64,000 nucleotides of DNA from Lachnospiraceae bacterium (lineage in GTDB: Bacteria > Bacillota > Clostridia > Lachnospirales > Lachnospiraceae): contig QXWW01000010.1 in the NCBI GenBank assembly GCA_009911185.1, positions 1 to 64,000 of the forward strand, written 5' to 3'. Below are positions 1 to 8,850 of the stretch, piece after piece (position 1 is the first letter of the stretch; every line of letters starts with the position of its first letter). Position numbers and translations under genes: made by a program. The notes below the pieces were generated by a model. The model was not told where the DNA came from, ran no database searches, and worked only from the letters and a program-made list of their open reading frames with translations.

Positions 1-296
1 TCAGGCACGGATAGCATCATAACAGAAAACTGATATTTTTTAGCCACAAGTGTTACAAAAATGCTTGACCACAACAGCCTGTCTGCCATCCATAATACCT
101 TATTTTCCTTGCCTTCAAGCCTTCCTATGCAGAAATCTATGGCAATCTTTGTCTTCCCACCCCCTGTTGGAACTGAAACAAGGGTGCTGAACTTTTCCTT
201 TTTGTCCATCTCCTCCAATATTTCTGCAATCTTTTTCTGATGCTTATGGGCAGTAAATTTATCCTCATTTGAACATTTCTCAAATTTTCCCATCAT
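1..296 (-). CDS. SF2 (DEAD/DEAH or type III Res-like) helicase, N-terminal part, cut by the window edge
   Basis: The frame opens with ATG ATG at 296 and stays open to base 1, giving 98 codons. Residues 43-49 are PTGGGKT, a Walker A of the SF2 helicase or restriction-helicase type, preceded by the usual helical segment (HKHQKKIAEIL). The start lies inside the last codons of the upstream 542-residue gene, which indicates translational coupling. After the stretch VLWMADR (about residues 67-73) the translation stops looking like a helicase, where family members normally continue with a Glu-Leu-Leu type helix. Another frame there reads a short Cys-containing tail ending in a stop. I infer a possible frameshift or a junction with another element near position 80, but the missing left flank prevents a decision. 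The nucleotide-binding fold is fairly sure; the integrity of the gene is not. Confidence 0.6.
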   Translation of the reverse strand, partial: MMGKFEKCSNEDKFTAHKHQKKIAEILEEMDKKEKFSTLVSVPTGGGKTKIAIDFCIGRLEGKENKVLWMADRLLWSSIFVTLVAKKYQFSVMMLSVP

Positions 297-1908
297 TGTC
301 CTCCCTTATGTATAAGTTTAATTCTGGGCAGAGCGTTTCCAGCCCAAATTCCTGTACGATCCCCGTCTTGTCCCTTGCCACCAGGATTACATTGCTTATC
401 CTCGTAATTCCATCCACAGTCTGTCTCATATTTTTATAGGCATCCATATCCACATATACGAGGAATGGGAATCTGGCCTCTTTCCTGTGCAGCTCAGGGA
501 TTTTCTCTACAACTGGGAAATCATCATCCTCCAGGAACAGATGCGGCTGGCTCTTTTCCCCAGCCTCTTTGTTCAGCGAGTCAAAATATGAAAGGAGCTG
601 GCTTGTACTGAGGTATTCCATAACCTCTGCATATCTTGACTCTGATACCTTTCCATCAGCGAACACCTCCAAAATCCAGAAGATTGCTGCCGCCCTGATT
701 TTTTTGTCATTCTCTTCTTCACCGCTTTCACTGTTTTCAAGCAGTTCCAGCGCAAGCTCACAGTTTTGGTAGTCCCTTAAAATCCCCAGCCAGTCTGAGA
801 ACGCCTCCATGTCAATTGGCTCATCCCCCTTCTGGCGGTAGGTCAGCAGTCCCAGCAGTTCTTCTTCCTTCTCCCTGACAGACTTCTCCAGCCACTCTTT
901 TGTATCTTCTGTGTTCTTTCCTGTCTTTTCAAAAATTTCAAAATCCAGCTCTGCGTCCTTCCATAGCTCTTGGTCGTACACAGTCTCCTCGTCTACATAT
1001 TCACCAACTACAACAGACTTATTAATGAAACCCCTGCTCTTGTAGCAGTCCAGCACCCTTTCAAAACTGCCCCTGCTGCAAGAGATATATTTTTCATAGC
1101 CGCCTCCTTCCTTTATCAGCCTTCTCAGCCTGCTGCTTTTTGTGAGCAGCCCTTCCCCATCCTCCATCTTTAGCAGGCTGGCAATCTTATCTTTTATTTT
1201 CCCCGCCTTATGCATTGCAGTGTCATTGTCAAAATTATTCGCCGTTGCAAAAAGGAATCTTGACCTGCATACAGAAAAAAGCCTTGCCGCCTCTTCTAGC
1301 GCCATATTTCTCATGGCATGTTTGGATGGCTTGGTCAGGAAGTACGCCTTGCTGCCTCCAATGGAAATATTGGCAAACATGTCCAGGTCATTGGATACCC
1401 CTGCAAACCCATAGCACTCATATGCGGCCGCCACATTCTCATTGATAAATTCTGCTATGCGAATCCCATCCGTATCCTTTCGGTTTGGGATCAGGGATTT
1501 ATGCCTGTTTACATCTATATCAAACTTGACATATGCCTTATGGCTCCGCTTTGGGTAAATGCCAAGCTTAGAGAATTTTCCTTTCCCCAGTCCAAGTATC
1601 CTGCCAGCCTCTGCCTGCGATACCCCATGTCTGGCAATGAGCATGCAAGACGCCCCATAAATGAAATCAACATAATCAGATACATATATGCTCTTGCTGT
1701 TCCCCGACTGCCGCACTTCCTCACAGACATCCTGCTTCAGCCTCCTGGCGTCTTCTGCCCATTTATCTTTTTCTAAGCCGCCGCTGTCCCTTATCTCTTT
1801 ATATAGACGGTTGAATTCTTCCTTTAACGTATCAGACAAAAGAACCTCTTTATTCGCTTCATGCGCCTTATAGGGCTTTTTTAAGTCTTTTATATACAAA
1901 AGTTCCAT
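280..1908 (-). CDS. Unrecognised 542-residue protein with an HTH-like segment, coupled to a helicase
   Basis: I do not recognise this family. The start is the ATG at 1908, which has GGGAGGTG just upstream; an in-frame extension to 1965 lacks a ribosome binding site. Residues about 90-117 (ARHGVSQAEAGRILGLGKG and following) look like a helix-turn-helix. Residues about 335-400 are charged and probably helical. The C-terminus has a mixed alpha/beta look (FPFLVYVDMDAYKNM). There is no signal peptide or membrane segment. The stop overlaps the start of the helicase gene by 17 bases, so the two form one operon. An array of direct repeats lies upstream and could be its control region. An uncharacterised protein tightly coupled to an SF2 helicase is a common layout for phage-defence or mobile-element modules, but that role is inference only. 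Confidence 0.7.
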   Translation of the reverse strand: MELLYIKDLKKPYKAHEANKEVLLSDTLKEEFNRLYKEIRDSGGLEKDKWAEDARRLKQDVCEEVRQSGNSKSIYVSDYVDFIYGASCMLIARHGVSQAEAGRILGLGKGKFSKLGIYPKRSHKAYVKFDIDVNRHKSLIPNRKDTDGIRIAEFINENVAAAYECYGFAGVSNDLDMFANISIGGSKAYFLTKPSKHAMRNMALEEAARLFSVCRSRFLFATANNFDNDTAMHKAGKIKDKIASLLKMEDGEGLLTKSSRLRRLIKEGGGYEKYISCSRGSFERVLDCYKSRGFINKSVVVGEYVDEETVYDQELWKDAELDFEIFEKTGKNTEDTKEWLEKSVREKEEELLGLLTYRQKGDEPIDMEAFSDWLGILRDYQNCELALELLENSESGEEENDKKIRAAAIFWILEVFADGKVSESRYAEVMEYLSTSQLLSYFDSLNKEAGEKSQPHLFLEDDDFPVVEKIPELHRKEARFPFLVYVDMDAYKNMRQTVDGITRISNVILVARDKTGIVQEFGLETLCPELNLYIREDNDGKI

Positions 1909-1995
1909 GACACACCTCCCAAGGCAGTATATCACAGAACTACGCCCTTTTCCATTATTCTCCAAATTTCCCTAGATGCATACTTCTTTTTATTA

Positions 1996-2345
1996 TCTTT
2001 TAAAGAAACATTACCCTATTATTGCTGGCCGCTTAATATGTTCCTTCTTCCCCCTATTCTTCAAGGAAATGTTACCCATTGTTTCCAATCACCAAACACT
2101 CTCTTTCTCTTATATACCAAGGAAACGTTACCCATTGTTTCCAATCACCAAAAAACTCTTTTTCTCTTATATACTGAGGAAATGTTACCCATTATTTCCA
2201 AACACCCTCTTTCCCTTATATACCGAGGAAATGTTACCCATTTCCCACAAAGGAATAAGCCAATTGCAACACATACCACAGGTTCCTTTTTCCCTTATAC
2301 ACCGAGGAAACGTTACCCATTTCCCCAACTGCATAAATGCCTTCT
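1996..2345 (-). repeat. Array of five to six degenerate direct repeats upstream of the HTH gene
   Basis: The core, read leftward, is ATGGGTAACRTTTCCTYGG followed by TATATAAGRGAAA. The GTTACCC part on the + strand recurs at about 2071, 2127, 2184, 2233 and 2312, with a weaker copy near 2010. The spacing runs 61, 56, 57, 49 and 79 bases. Copies two to four also share flanking bases (GTTTCCAATCACCAAA). Repeat-driven open frames here are not genes. The array sits just before the start of the 542-residue gene at 1908, so it may be an operator array or iteron-like site. Confidence 0.75.
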
Positions 2346-2576
2346 TCTCCCTATCCAGCAAAAAAATATCCCAAATTAATGTTAAAATCGCTCCACCTCC
2401 ATGACCTTGGCTCTCAGTACATCTATAAAATCACCCCGAAAACACGAAAATCTCCCCAAACCCGCATAAACTGGGCATTTCAGGCAAAAAGAAACGTATG
2501 TTCACACCTTGCTATGCAAGCATCTATGCTGCCAAAATAGGGGTGCTCAGTGCATCTATGAACCCCGAATATAGGA

Positions 2577-2612
2577 AAAGACGGTCGATGAAGCTGTCAA
2601 TGACCGTCTTTT
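2577..2612. terminator. Bidirectional intrinsic terminator between prfA and the accessory region
   Basis: A perfect 11-bp stem, AAAAGACGGTC and GACCGTCTTTT, has a 14-base loop and A/T runs on both sides. It lies downstream of prfA, which is read leftward, and could also stop transcription coming from the left. Confidence 0.75.
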
Positions 2613-2666
2613 TACCCTGTTTATTCAATTCGCATAAAACCCACACATCCCCAGAAACCCAGCAAA

Positions 2667-2747
2667 CCGATAACTCCACTGCAAGCAGCAGAGTTATCGG
2701 CCTCGCGGCATTCGTCAAATATCCATGTAAACATGTCTATTTTCCTC
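2667..2747 (-). repeat. Orphan hairpin plus conserved block, copy 1 (IS200/IS605 right-end-like)
   Basis: A near-perfect hairpin (CCGATAACTC at 2667-2676 pairing with GAGTTATCGG at 2691-2700, with an inner CTGC/GCAG pair) is followed directly by the block CCTCGCGGCATTCGTCAAAT and ATATCCATG. Ten variable bases then lead to TATTTTCCTC. The same arrangement with the same 10-base gap recurs at 37484-37563 with a different hairpin sequence. No transposase gene lies nearby. The likeness to right ends of IS200/IS605-type elements, or to the 3' part of a TnpB-associated RNA, is from memory and unverified. Confidence 0.6.
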
Positions 2748-2770
2748 ATTGCTCACGGGAATCAACGCTT

Positions 2771-3847
2771 TCAGCCCTTATCTTCAAAGCTGCTTAACTT
2801 CATAGCCTGGTCGGCTGCAATACAGGCATCCACAATCTCCTGGATGTCCCCATTCATCACCTTATCCAACTTATACAACGTCAGATTGATGCGATGATCC
2901 GTAACGCGCCCTTGTGGAAAATTGTAGGTTCTGATTTTCTCAGAACGATCGCCCGTGCCAATCTGGCTTCTCCGCGCTTCTGCCTCCGCGTCATGCTGCT
3001 TCTGGCACTCGATATCATAAAGCTTAGCGCGCAGCAGGGCAAATGCCTTTTCCTTATTCTGCAGCTGTGACTTTTCTGTCTGACTATATATGACAATTCC
3101 AGTCGGATAATGTGTCAAACGTACGGCAGAATCTGTAGTATTGACGCACTGCCCCCCATTTCCGGAAGCACGCATTACATCAATGCGTATATCTTTCTCG
3201 TCAATGACGACATCAACATCCTCCGCCTCCGGCATCACTGCAACAGTAATCGTAGAAGTGTGAATGCGCCCACCGGATTCCGTCTCTGGCACCCGCTGTA
3301 CCCGATGTACGCCAGACTCATATTTCATCACCGAATATGCACCCTGACCAGTTATCATAAAAGTAACATTTTTCATGCCTCCGATACCAATTTCTTCACA
3401 TTCCAGGGTTTCCACCTTCCAGCGGCGGCTTTCTGCAAAATGCACATACATCCGGTAAATTTCTGCCGCAAACAATGCCGCTTCATCGCCGCCTGCGCCC
3501 GCGCGTATTTCCACAATAACGTTTTTATCATCATTAGGATCCTTTGGTAATAATAAAATTTTTAATTTCTTCTCCAGTTCTTCCACCTTTTGCCTGGAAC
3601 CGCTCAGTTCTTCCTTGGCAAGCTCACGCATCTCCTCGTCGCTTTCTTCCTCAAGCATGGCAAGAGAATCTTCAATATTCTGCTTTTCCTGCTTATACTC
3701 CTTATAAGCCTCCACAATCGGAGCAAGATCGCTCTGCTCTTTCATCAGTTTTCGGAAACGGTTCGTATCATTTGCCACATCCGGCTCACTCAACTGATTC
3801 ATGATTTCTTCAAAACGGAGAAGAATATCTTCTAATTTATCAAACAT
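2771..3847 (-). CDS. prfA: Peptide chain release factor 1
   Basis: This factor reads UAA and UAG stop codons and triggers peptide release on the ribosome. The start is the ATG at 3847 with GGAAGAG upstream, giving 358 residues, the usual RF1 length. The stop-codon recognition motif is at residues 187-189 (PET), inside RVPETESGG, followed by [14 protein letters not shown]. The catalytic GGQ is at 231-233. The residue after GGQ is Cys, where most RF1 proteins have His ([13 protein letters not shown]). The gene is the last of the rpmE-DUF1385-prmC-prfA operon and follows prmC, whose product methylates this GGQ glutamine. A terminator follows at 2577-2612. The identification is secure. Confidence 0.97.
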   Translation of the reverse strand: MFDKLEDILLRFEEIMNQLSEPDVANDTNRFRKLMKEQSDLAPIVEAYKEYKQEKQNIEDSLAMLEEESDEEMRELAKEELSGSRQKVEELEKKLKILLLPKDPNDDKNVIVEIRAGAGGDEAALFAAEIYRMYVHFAESRRWKVETLECEEIGIGGMKNVTFMITGQGAYSVMKYESGVHRVQRVPETESGGRIHTSTITVAVMPEAEDVDVVIDEKDIRIDVMRASGNGGQCVNTTDSAVRLTHYPTGIVIYSQTEKSQLQNKEKAFALLRAKLYDIECQKQHDAEAEARRSQIGTGDRSEKIRTYNFPQGRVTDHRINLTLYKLDKVMNGDIQEIVDACIAADQAMKLSSFEDKG

Positions 3848-3861
3848 ATGTCTCTTCCTTT

Positions 3862-4698
3862 CTATTTTACAGCTGGCAGATTTCCACATACTACTCTGTT
3901 ATTGCCGGCAAGATCCTTTACCACTTTCACATTCCGATAACCGTTTTCTTCCATAAGAAAAGCCACCCTTCCCCCTTGATCATGGCCGATTTCCAGACAC
4001 AAATATCCATTGGATTTCAAATATGCGCGGCTGCCCTCAATAATTTTATGGTAAAAGTACATACCATCCTCTTTACCGTCTAAAGCTTCTATCGGCTCAA
4101 AATTCCTGATTTCCGGCATCAGCGTTGCAATTTCTTCTGTCGGAATATAGGGAGGATTCGCCACAATCATGTCATACGTTCCTGAAATATTCTGGAACAG
4201 GTCGCTGCGCACCAGATTTACCTCTATCTGATTTCTCCTGGCATTCTCTTTTGCAATCAAAAGTGCCTGCTTAGATACATCGCTCGCCGTTCCCCTAACT
4301 TTCCTCTGTTTCATTATACTAATGATCACACACCCGGAACCAGTACACAGTTCTAACACTTCCATATCCGGCTCCAGCCTCTTTAACGCCTCTTCCACCA
4401 ATGTCTCTGTATCCTGGCGCGGAATCAGTACATGGGAATTGACTTTAAAATTTAATCCCATAAATTCCTGACTTCCGGTAATATACTGCAAAGGAACCCG
4501 CTCGCACCGCTTCTTTAACAACCGCTCATATTCCTGAAATTTTTCCTCTTGCATTTCTTCAGAATCATGAAGGTAATACCAGCTCTTGTCTATTTTAAAG
4601 ATGTACTCCAAAAGATACCAGGAGTCAAGCTCATGTTCCAAAATTCCGGCATTCTTCAGCATTTCTTTTCCATAAATCCATGCCCTCTTAAATGTCAT
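3862..4698 (-). CDS. prmC: Release factor glutamine methyltransferase
   Basis: PrmC (HemK) uses S-adenosylmethionine to methylate the Gln of the GGQ motif in release factors. The protein has 278 residues. It has an N-terminal helical domain, a class I methyltransferase motif (LELCTGSGC, about residues 116-124) and the substrate-glutamine motif NPPY at 181-184. The start ATG at 4698 has GGGAGAAG upstream and overlaps the stop of the DUF1385 gene by four bases (ATGA), so translation is coupled. prfA follows after 14 bases, which places enzyme and substrate in one transcript. Confidence 0.96.
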   Translation of the reverse strand: MTFKRAWIYGKEMLKNAGILEHELDSWYLLEYIFKIDKSWYYLHDSEEMQEEKFQEYERLLKKRCERVPLQYITGSQEFMGLNFKVNSHVLIPRQDTETLVEEALKRLEPDMEVLELCTGSGCVIISIMKQRKVRGTASDVSKQALLIAKENARRNQIEVNLVRSDLFQNISGTYDMIVANPPYIPTEEIATLMPEIRNFEPIEALDGKEDGMYFYHKIIEGSRAYLKSNGYLCLEIGHDQGGRVAFLMEENGYRNVKVVKDLAGNNRVVCGNLPAVK

Positions 4699-5648
4699 GG
4701 CTCTTCTCCCTTTCTTATCGTTTCCACATAGCTTCTCCAGTCAAAGACTGCCTCAACAGAAGCAATGCCAACTTCTATCATCTCCTCATCAGGCTCTCTG
4801 GTCGTCAATTTCTGCATCCACAATCCTGGTCTGCTCAAAAAATTGATTAACTTTTGCTCACTTCTTCCCGCAAGACGAATAAATTCATAAGAAATTCCTG
4901 CAACAAGAGGAATGATCGCTATTCTGAGCAAAAGCCGCACAAGCCTGGAATCTGCACGTATAAACATCGTTGCCAATATTGAAATAATCACCACGAAAAA
5001 CAAAAAACTGGTACCGCAGCGTTTATGTTCCCTGGAACTTTTCTTTACATTTTCTACCGTCAGATCCAAACCGTGTTCAATACAGTTGATGCACTTATGT
5101 TCCGCACCATGATACATAAATACACGGCGGATATCTTCCATCTGGGAAATCAAAAGTATATACGCAAAAAATATCAGAAGCCGCAACGCTCCTTCAATAA
5201 GAACCACCAATGTTTTAGAAGAAACAAATTTCTGGAAAAATAAAGATACGTAAAAAGGCAGTACCATAAAGACTGCCACAGCAAGCACAATGGATAATGC
5301 AATCGTCAACCCCGTCTCTATATTTTCCTTCTTTTTACGCTGTTCCCTGGATGAAGATACATCCCCTGAAAAAATATCTTTTTTCTTATCATCATCCTCA
5401 AAAAAAGAAGCGGAAAATGTCAGCGTAGACATTCCCAGCGCCATGGATTCAATAAAATTGATAATTCCACGAATAAATACCATATTGCGTAAAATCTCAT
5501 TTTTACAGATTCCATGAAAATTCTTTTTCTCTACAATAATTTCATGGTCTGGTTTGCGCACAGCCACGGCATACGTATCCTTATGTTTCATCATCACGCC
5601 TTCCATGACAGCCTGCCCGCCGATTCCAGAATAAGCCACGTTTTTCAC
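4695..5648 (-). CDS. DUF1385 family membrane protein (YqhQ-like)
   Basis: The 317-residue protein opens with GIGGQAVMEGVMMKH, the hallmark start of the DUF1385 family (B. subtilis YqhQ). Hydrophobic segments lie near residues 110-135, 145-170 and 210-250, so it is an integral membrane protein. The conserved mid-region YHGAEHKCINCIEHG contains His and Cys residues that could bind metal, which is an inference. Its biochemical function is not established. It sits between rpmE and prmC, a position seen in related Clostridia, and its stop overlaps the prmC start. A ribosome binding site (GGAGTG) precedes the ATG at 5648. Confidence 0.9.
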   Translation of the reverse strand: MKNVAYSGIGGQAVMEGVMMKHKDTYAVAVRKPDHEIIVEKKNFHGICKNEILRNMVFIRGIINFIESMALGMSTLTFSASFFEDDDKKKDIFSGDVSSSREQRKKKENIETGLTIALSIVLAVAVFMVLPFYVSLFFQKFVSSKTLVVLIEGALRLLIFFAYILLISQMEDIRRVFMYHGAEHKCINCIEHGLDLTVENVKKSSREHKRCGTSFLFFVVIISILATMFIRADSRLVRLLLRIAIIPLVAGISYEFIRLAGRSEQKLINFLSRPGLWMQKLTTREPDEEMIEVGIASVEAVFDWRSYVETIRKGEEP

Positions 5649-5687
5649 TCCTTTATAAAATAAACAAATATTCTAATCTTACACTGT

Positions 5688-6057
5688 ATAACAAAGTATG
5701 CAGACCCGCTTCAATTCCCAACTCTTGGGAAATTGGCCTGCGCACTTTCACGCGTAACGCAAAGTCGCATTTGCAACATATTTCTTTTTCCACGAATATG
5801 CATTTAATTTTTATTCTATAGAAAAACAATTTCGCGCTTTAGCGTGACAATGTCTTTCTTATAGAATAAAAAAGCTGACAAGTCCGCATCAACTCCCTAA
5901 ATCCCTCATTTATGAGGGACTTGGACAATTTTCTGCGCCGAGTGCAGTCGCTTTGCGACATATTTCCTTTTGCACCAGTGCGCATAAATGTTTTTTATCT
6001 TGTAGGAAAATATTTTTACACATTAACGTAACAAGGTATTTCCTATAAGATAAAAAT
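5688..6057 (+). repeat. Two tandem copies of the dispersed two-hairpin intergenic repeat (copies A and B)
   Basis: Copy A spans about 5688-5871 and copy B about 5872-6057. Each unit has a first hairpin opening near AAAGT and closing near GCGCACTTT, with an inner stem such as TTCCCA/TGGGAA. It also has a second hairpin whose arms read TCTTGTAGGAAA and TTTCCTATAAGATAAAA in copy B. These copies fill the gap between rpmE and the DUF1385 gene, that is, inside an operon. Further copies lie at 20733, 27415, 33084, 48797, 56205, 56366 and 63410. No coding capacity is conserved. Confidence 0.8.
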
Positions 6058-6105
6058 AGAGGATGCCGACTGAAAAGACATCCTCCTTTGGTGAACATAA
6101 TCTTC

Positions 6106-6312
6106 TTACTGATTGTTCATGCCATACTTTCTGTTGAACTTATCAATACGTCCGCGAGCCTGAGCAGCCTTCTGCTGTCCAGTATAGAACGGATGACATT
6201 TAGAACAGATCTCAACGTGGATATCTTCCTTAGTAGAACCTGTCACAAAAGTATTTCCACAGTTACAAGTTACTGTCGCCTGATGATAATTCGGATGGAT
6301 TCCTTCTCTCAT
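6106..6312 (-). CDS. rpmE: Ribosomal protein L31, zinc-binding type
   Basis: This 68-residue protein of the large ribosomal subunit starts [10 protein letters not shown], the standard L31 opening. Cys residues in CNCGNTF and [11 protein letters not shown] form the CxC...CxxC zinc site of the C-plus type. The ATG at 6312 is preceded by AGAGGTG; an upstream in-frame GTG at 6321 overlaps that site and is unlikely to be used. It is the first gene of the operon with DUF1385, prmC and prfA. Zinc-type L31 is often linked to zinc supply, and a zinc-type GTPase with a His-rich segment lies elsewhere in the window at 23284. Confidence 0.97.
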   Translation of the reverse strand: MREGIHPNYHQATVTCNCGNTFVTGSTKEDIHVEICSKCHPFYTGQQKAAQARGRIDKFNRKYGMNNQ

Positions 6313-6491
6313 ATTTTTCACCTCTTCATTCTATATTTCAAAACTGTTAACCTGATTTTCTGCTTGTACTATTGCCTGCGCAACAGCTTTATTATTATAA
6401 CATACATTTTATTTATATGCAAGTCGTTTTACAAAATAATTCCAGACAAATACTGTACACATCTGTTGCGCGCTCGTACCCCGCAGGCATC

Positions 6492-8762
6492 TTAATATAT
6501 TGCCGGAATACAAAACATCTTCGTATCTTTTCCACTATAATCTGCACGCCATACGGTTTCTATCCACACAATTTGTCCTTTATGTAAAACAGGCTGGGAA
6601 TTTGCAGAGAAAGATACGTCTGTATACGCTTTTGAATAAACCCTTTTTCCTGTATCGCTCACCACCGTGTATTGCAATTCAGAACGATTTCCCTTCGTGG
6701 TAGAATAAAGAATTGCAAATCTGGTATCCGACAATTTTACCATCCGTACTTCTCCCACTGTCACAGGTGAACTTATCGCATGATACTTTGTCAGCCATTT
6801 CACTTTTGTCTTTCCCGTCCTACGGTTTGTCAACGACAGATAGACGTTTTTCTTCAGGCCATTTCCGTAACCCGAAACGCCTTTCACATTATATTTATGA
6901 GGAACAGAAGTCCCGCAGACAAGCACATTATTTTTTCCGATTTCCATCCCGCCTGTCGTACACCCTGTATAATTCTCTCCAGTCTCCCCCTGAAAAGAAA
7001 ACAGCGTTTTTCTCTTTTTCTCCGCATCTGCTCTCCCGTATCCATTTACCATCGTCAGCAGTAAAGCCCGCGGATATGCATCTCCATGATCCAATAAATA
7101 GAGATTCCCTCCCTTAAATTTCACAAACTGGTTAAAAGAATGACTAACATAACTGTCATTTGCCTGTTTTACTTTCATCTTTCTGGTATCAATCTGAAAG
7201 GAAATATTCGATTGATGTCTTAAGCCGTCCTGTCCTTTAAACATACTTCTCGATGTCGCCAAATACAGCGTCGACCCCTGCATATCCATCCTGCAGTTCC
7301 CAGCGTCAAACGGCTCATATATTCCGCGAAAAACATTGGAGGCTCCTCCTTTAATGCTCGCCGTTTTTTCCTTTTTCCATCTGCTGTTGTATTTTATCAC
7401 TTTGATAACTTCCTTTTTACGGCTCTCCAAATAATTATGGTACCCGACGGCCACATAAAAATTTCCATCCGCTCCATGATAAAACCCGCCCCATACGTCA
7501 TATCCAATTTTTATCGTTTTGGTACTTTTTACCCGCATTTTAGAATCCATCGTATAAATTTTCAGAGCAGCATCGTCCTGCACGCAGACCACATGAATCC
7601 TGCCCTTAACCTGATAATAATAAGTGTGGTCGCTATGCGCCCAGTTCCCGTTATACTGCCCGCTTCCGCCAGGGTTCGGGTCCATTTTATTCTGCTTCAC
7701 CGTTTTCACTTTTCCCTTCTTGGGGATAAACTGTGATACGGACTCAGAAAAATCGCTTTCCCATTCCGGATATACTGTGACCAGCTTATAATAATATGTA
7801 ACGCCTTTTTCTACCTTCTGCTTATAGGAAGATCTATTTCCTCCGCTGATTCTGGAAACACATTTATACGCGCCGTTCTCATACGCAGACCGGTATATTT
7901 TATAACCTTTCGCCCCTTTCACGGGCCGCCACTTCACCAACAGATTACTGTCTCCGGATTTTTGAACAGAGGTAATCTTCGCCCCCGTTTTGCGGACAGT
8001 AAACATATGGCTTTCCACATCTGGATTTCCCTGTATGATACGGTCCCCGTCTCTTATAAAAACAATCACCCGGTAACTGTATGGCTTCTCCCATTCCGCT
8101 TCCAATACTGTACGGGTTATGTCACTTCCTTCTACTATTTTCACCGTCTGATAATCCGTTCCTTCCGCAGGCGCCCGCTCGATCAGATAGCCTCCGCTGC
8201 CCGGGACTTTTTTCCATGTCAGAACAATGCTTTTATACCCTGTTTGCTTAATGCTTTTAATCTCTGTACTATTGGGTAAAACATATATCCTGGTTTTATA
8301 TTGCTGCATGCCAATCTCAGCTGTAATTTCAGCCACTCCCGGTCTCACCGCCTCAAGAATGACGTATCCCGTAAACTCAGAATTCGCCGGTGCTGACTTG
8401 ACTTTAGAAATAACCTTGACGACATTGGAATTGGAACTCGAAACATACATTTTATACGACGTATCGGTATCATTCTTATAATCAAAATACACATCTGCTG
8501 TAAGACCAGGAGTGAATGCGTACGCCGGAACATAATCATGAAACTTAAAATAAACTCCATTTTCCTTATCATCTTTATTCCCGGATTCTGCGGCTTTCAT
8601 TATCTCACCGGATAGTATGTTTTCGTTCTCTTTTATGCGACCTGTTTCTTCTTTCCATTCTTTCTCCTCCATGACTGTCGCTGAAACCTGATCCATTTGA
8701 CCGGGAATGATTCCGGTAAGCAAGCTCAACATCAGTAAAACGGCCATTATCTTTATCCTCAT
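6492..8762 (-). CDS. Secreted protein with two fibronectin type III-like domains
   Basis: The 756-residue protein has a signal peptide (KIMAVLLMLSLLTGIIPG, about residues 4-21) with a likely cleavage near VSA. A beta-rich region about residues 55-160 resembles a bacterial Ig-like or cadherin-like fold. Two FN3-like repeats follow (about 165-245 and 260-345, each with a core like LTWKKVPGSGGYLIER or VKWRPVKGAKGYKIYR). The remainder, about 380-756, is rich in beta strands with repeated aromatic and Gly positions and could be a beta-propeller. There is no LPxTG or other wall anchor at the C-terminus. The start ATG at 8762 has AGGAAG upstream. It stands alone between rpmE and rho. A role in surface binding or polymer recognition is possible but not shown. 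Confidence 0.75.
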   Translation of the reverse strand: MRIKIMAVLLMLSLLTGIIPGQMDQVSATVMEEKEWKEETGRIKENENILSGEIMKAAESGNKDDKENGVYFKFHDYVPAYAFTPGLTADVYFDYKNDTDTSYKMYVSSSNSNVVKVISKVKSAPANSEFTGYVILEAVRPGVAEITAEIGMQQYKTRIYVLPNSTEIKSIKQTGYKSIVLTWKKVPGSGGYLIERAPAEGTDYQTVKIVEGSDITRTVLEAEWEKPYSYRVIVFIRDGDRIIQGNPDVESHMFTVRKTGAKITSVQKSGDSNLLVKWRPVKGAKGYKIYRSAYENGAYKCVSRISGGNRSSYKQKVEKGVTYYYKLVTVYPEWESDFSESVSQFIPKKGKVKTVKQNKMDPNPGGSGQYNGNWAHSDHTYYYQVKGRIHVVCVQDDAALKIYTMDSKMRVKSTKTIKIGYDVWGGFYHGADGNFYVAVGYHNYLESRKKEVIKVIKYNSRWKKEKTASIKGGASNVFRGIYEPFDAGNCRMDMQGSTLYLATSRSMFKGQDGLRHQSNISFQIDTRKMKVKQANDSYVSHSFNQFVKFKGGNLYLLDHGDAYPRALLLTMVNGYGRADAEKKRKTLFSFQGETGENYTGCTTGGMEIGKNNVLVCGTSVPHKYNVKGVSGYGNGLKKNVYLSLTNRRTGKTKVKWLTKYHAISSPVTVGEVRMVKLSDTRFAILYSTTKGNRSELQYTVVSDTGKRVYSKAYTDVSFSANSQPVLHKGQIVWIETVWRADYSGKDTKMFCIPAIY

Positions 8763-8850
8763 AAGCTTCCTTTCCTATACCTGTGTATTCATTCTAACCT
8801 TTCTTACGTGCAAATTATGACGGCAGCTGCACTCTTTGCCGGTTTTATTA

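Noticed and set aside
2038-2345. CRISPR array
   Set aside because: Repeats are degenerate, the spacing varies from 49 to 79 bases, the spacers are partly repeated themselves, and no cas genes are present.
1976-2404. Overlapping + strand frames of 142 and 113 codons with repeated peptides such as LYTEEMLP
   Set aside because: They only translate the direct-repeat array in two frames; no ribosome binding site and the repeats are degenerate without regard to codon position.
5910-6098. Minus-strand frame of 62 codons, and a similar one at 20718-20960 sharing KKHLCxLVQ
   Set aside because: The shared peptide comes from translating copies of the same non-coding repeat; the frames differ elsewhere and have no good starts.
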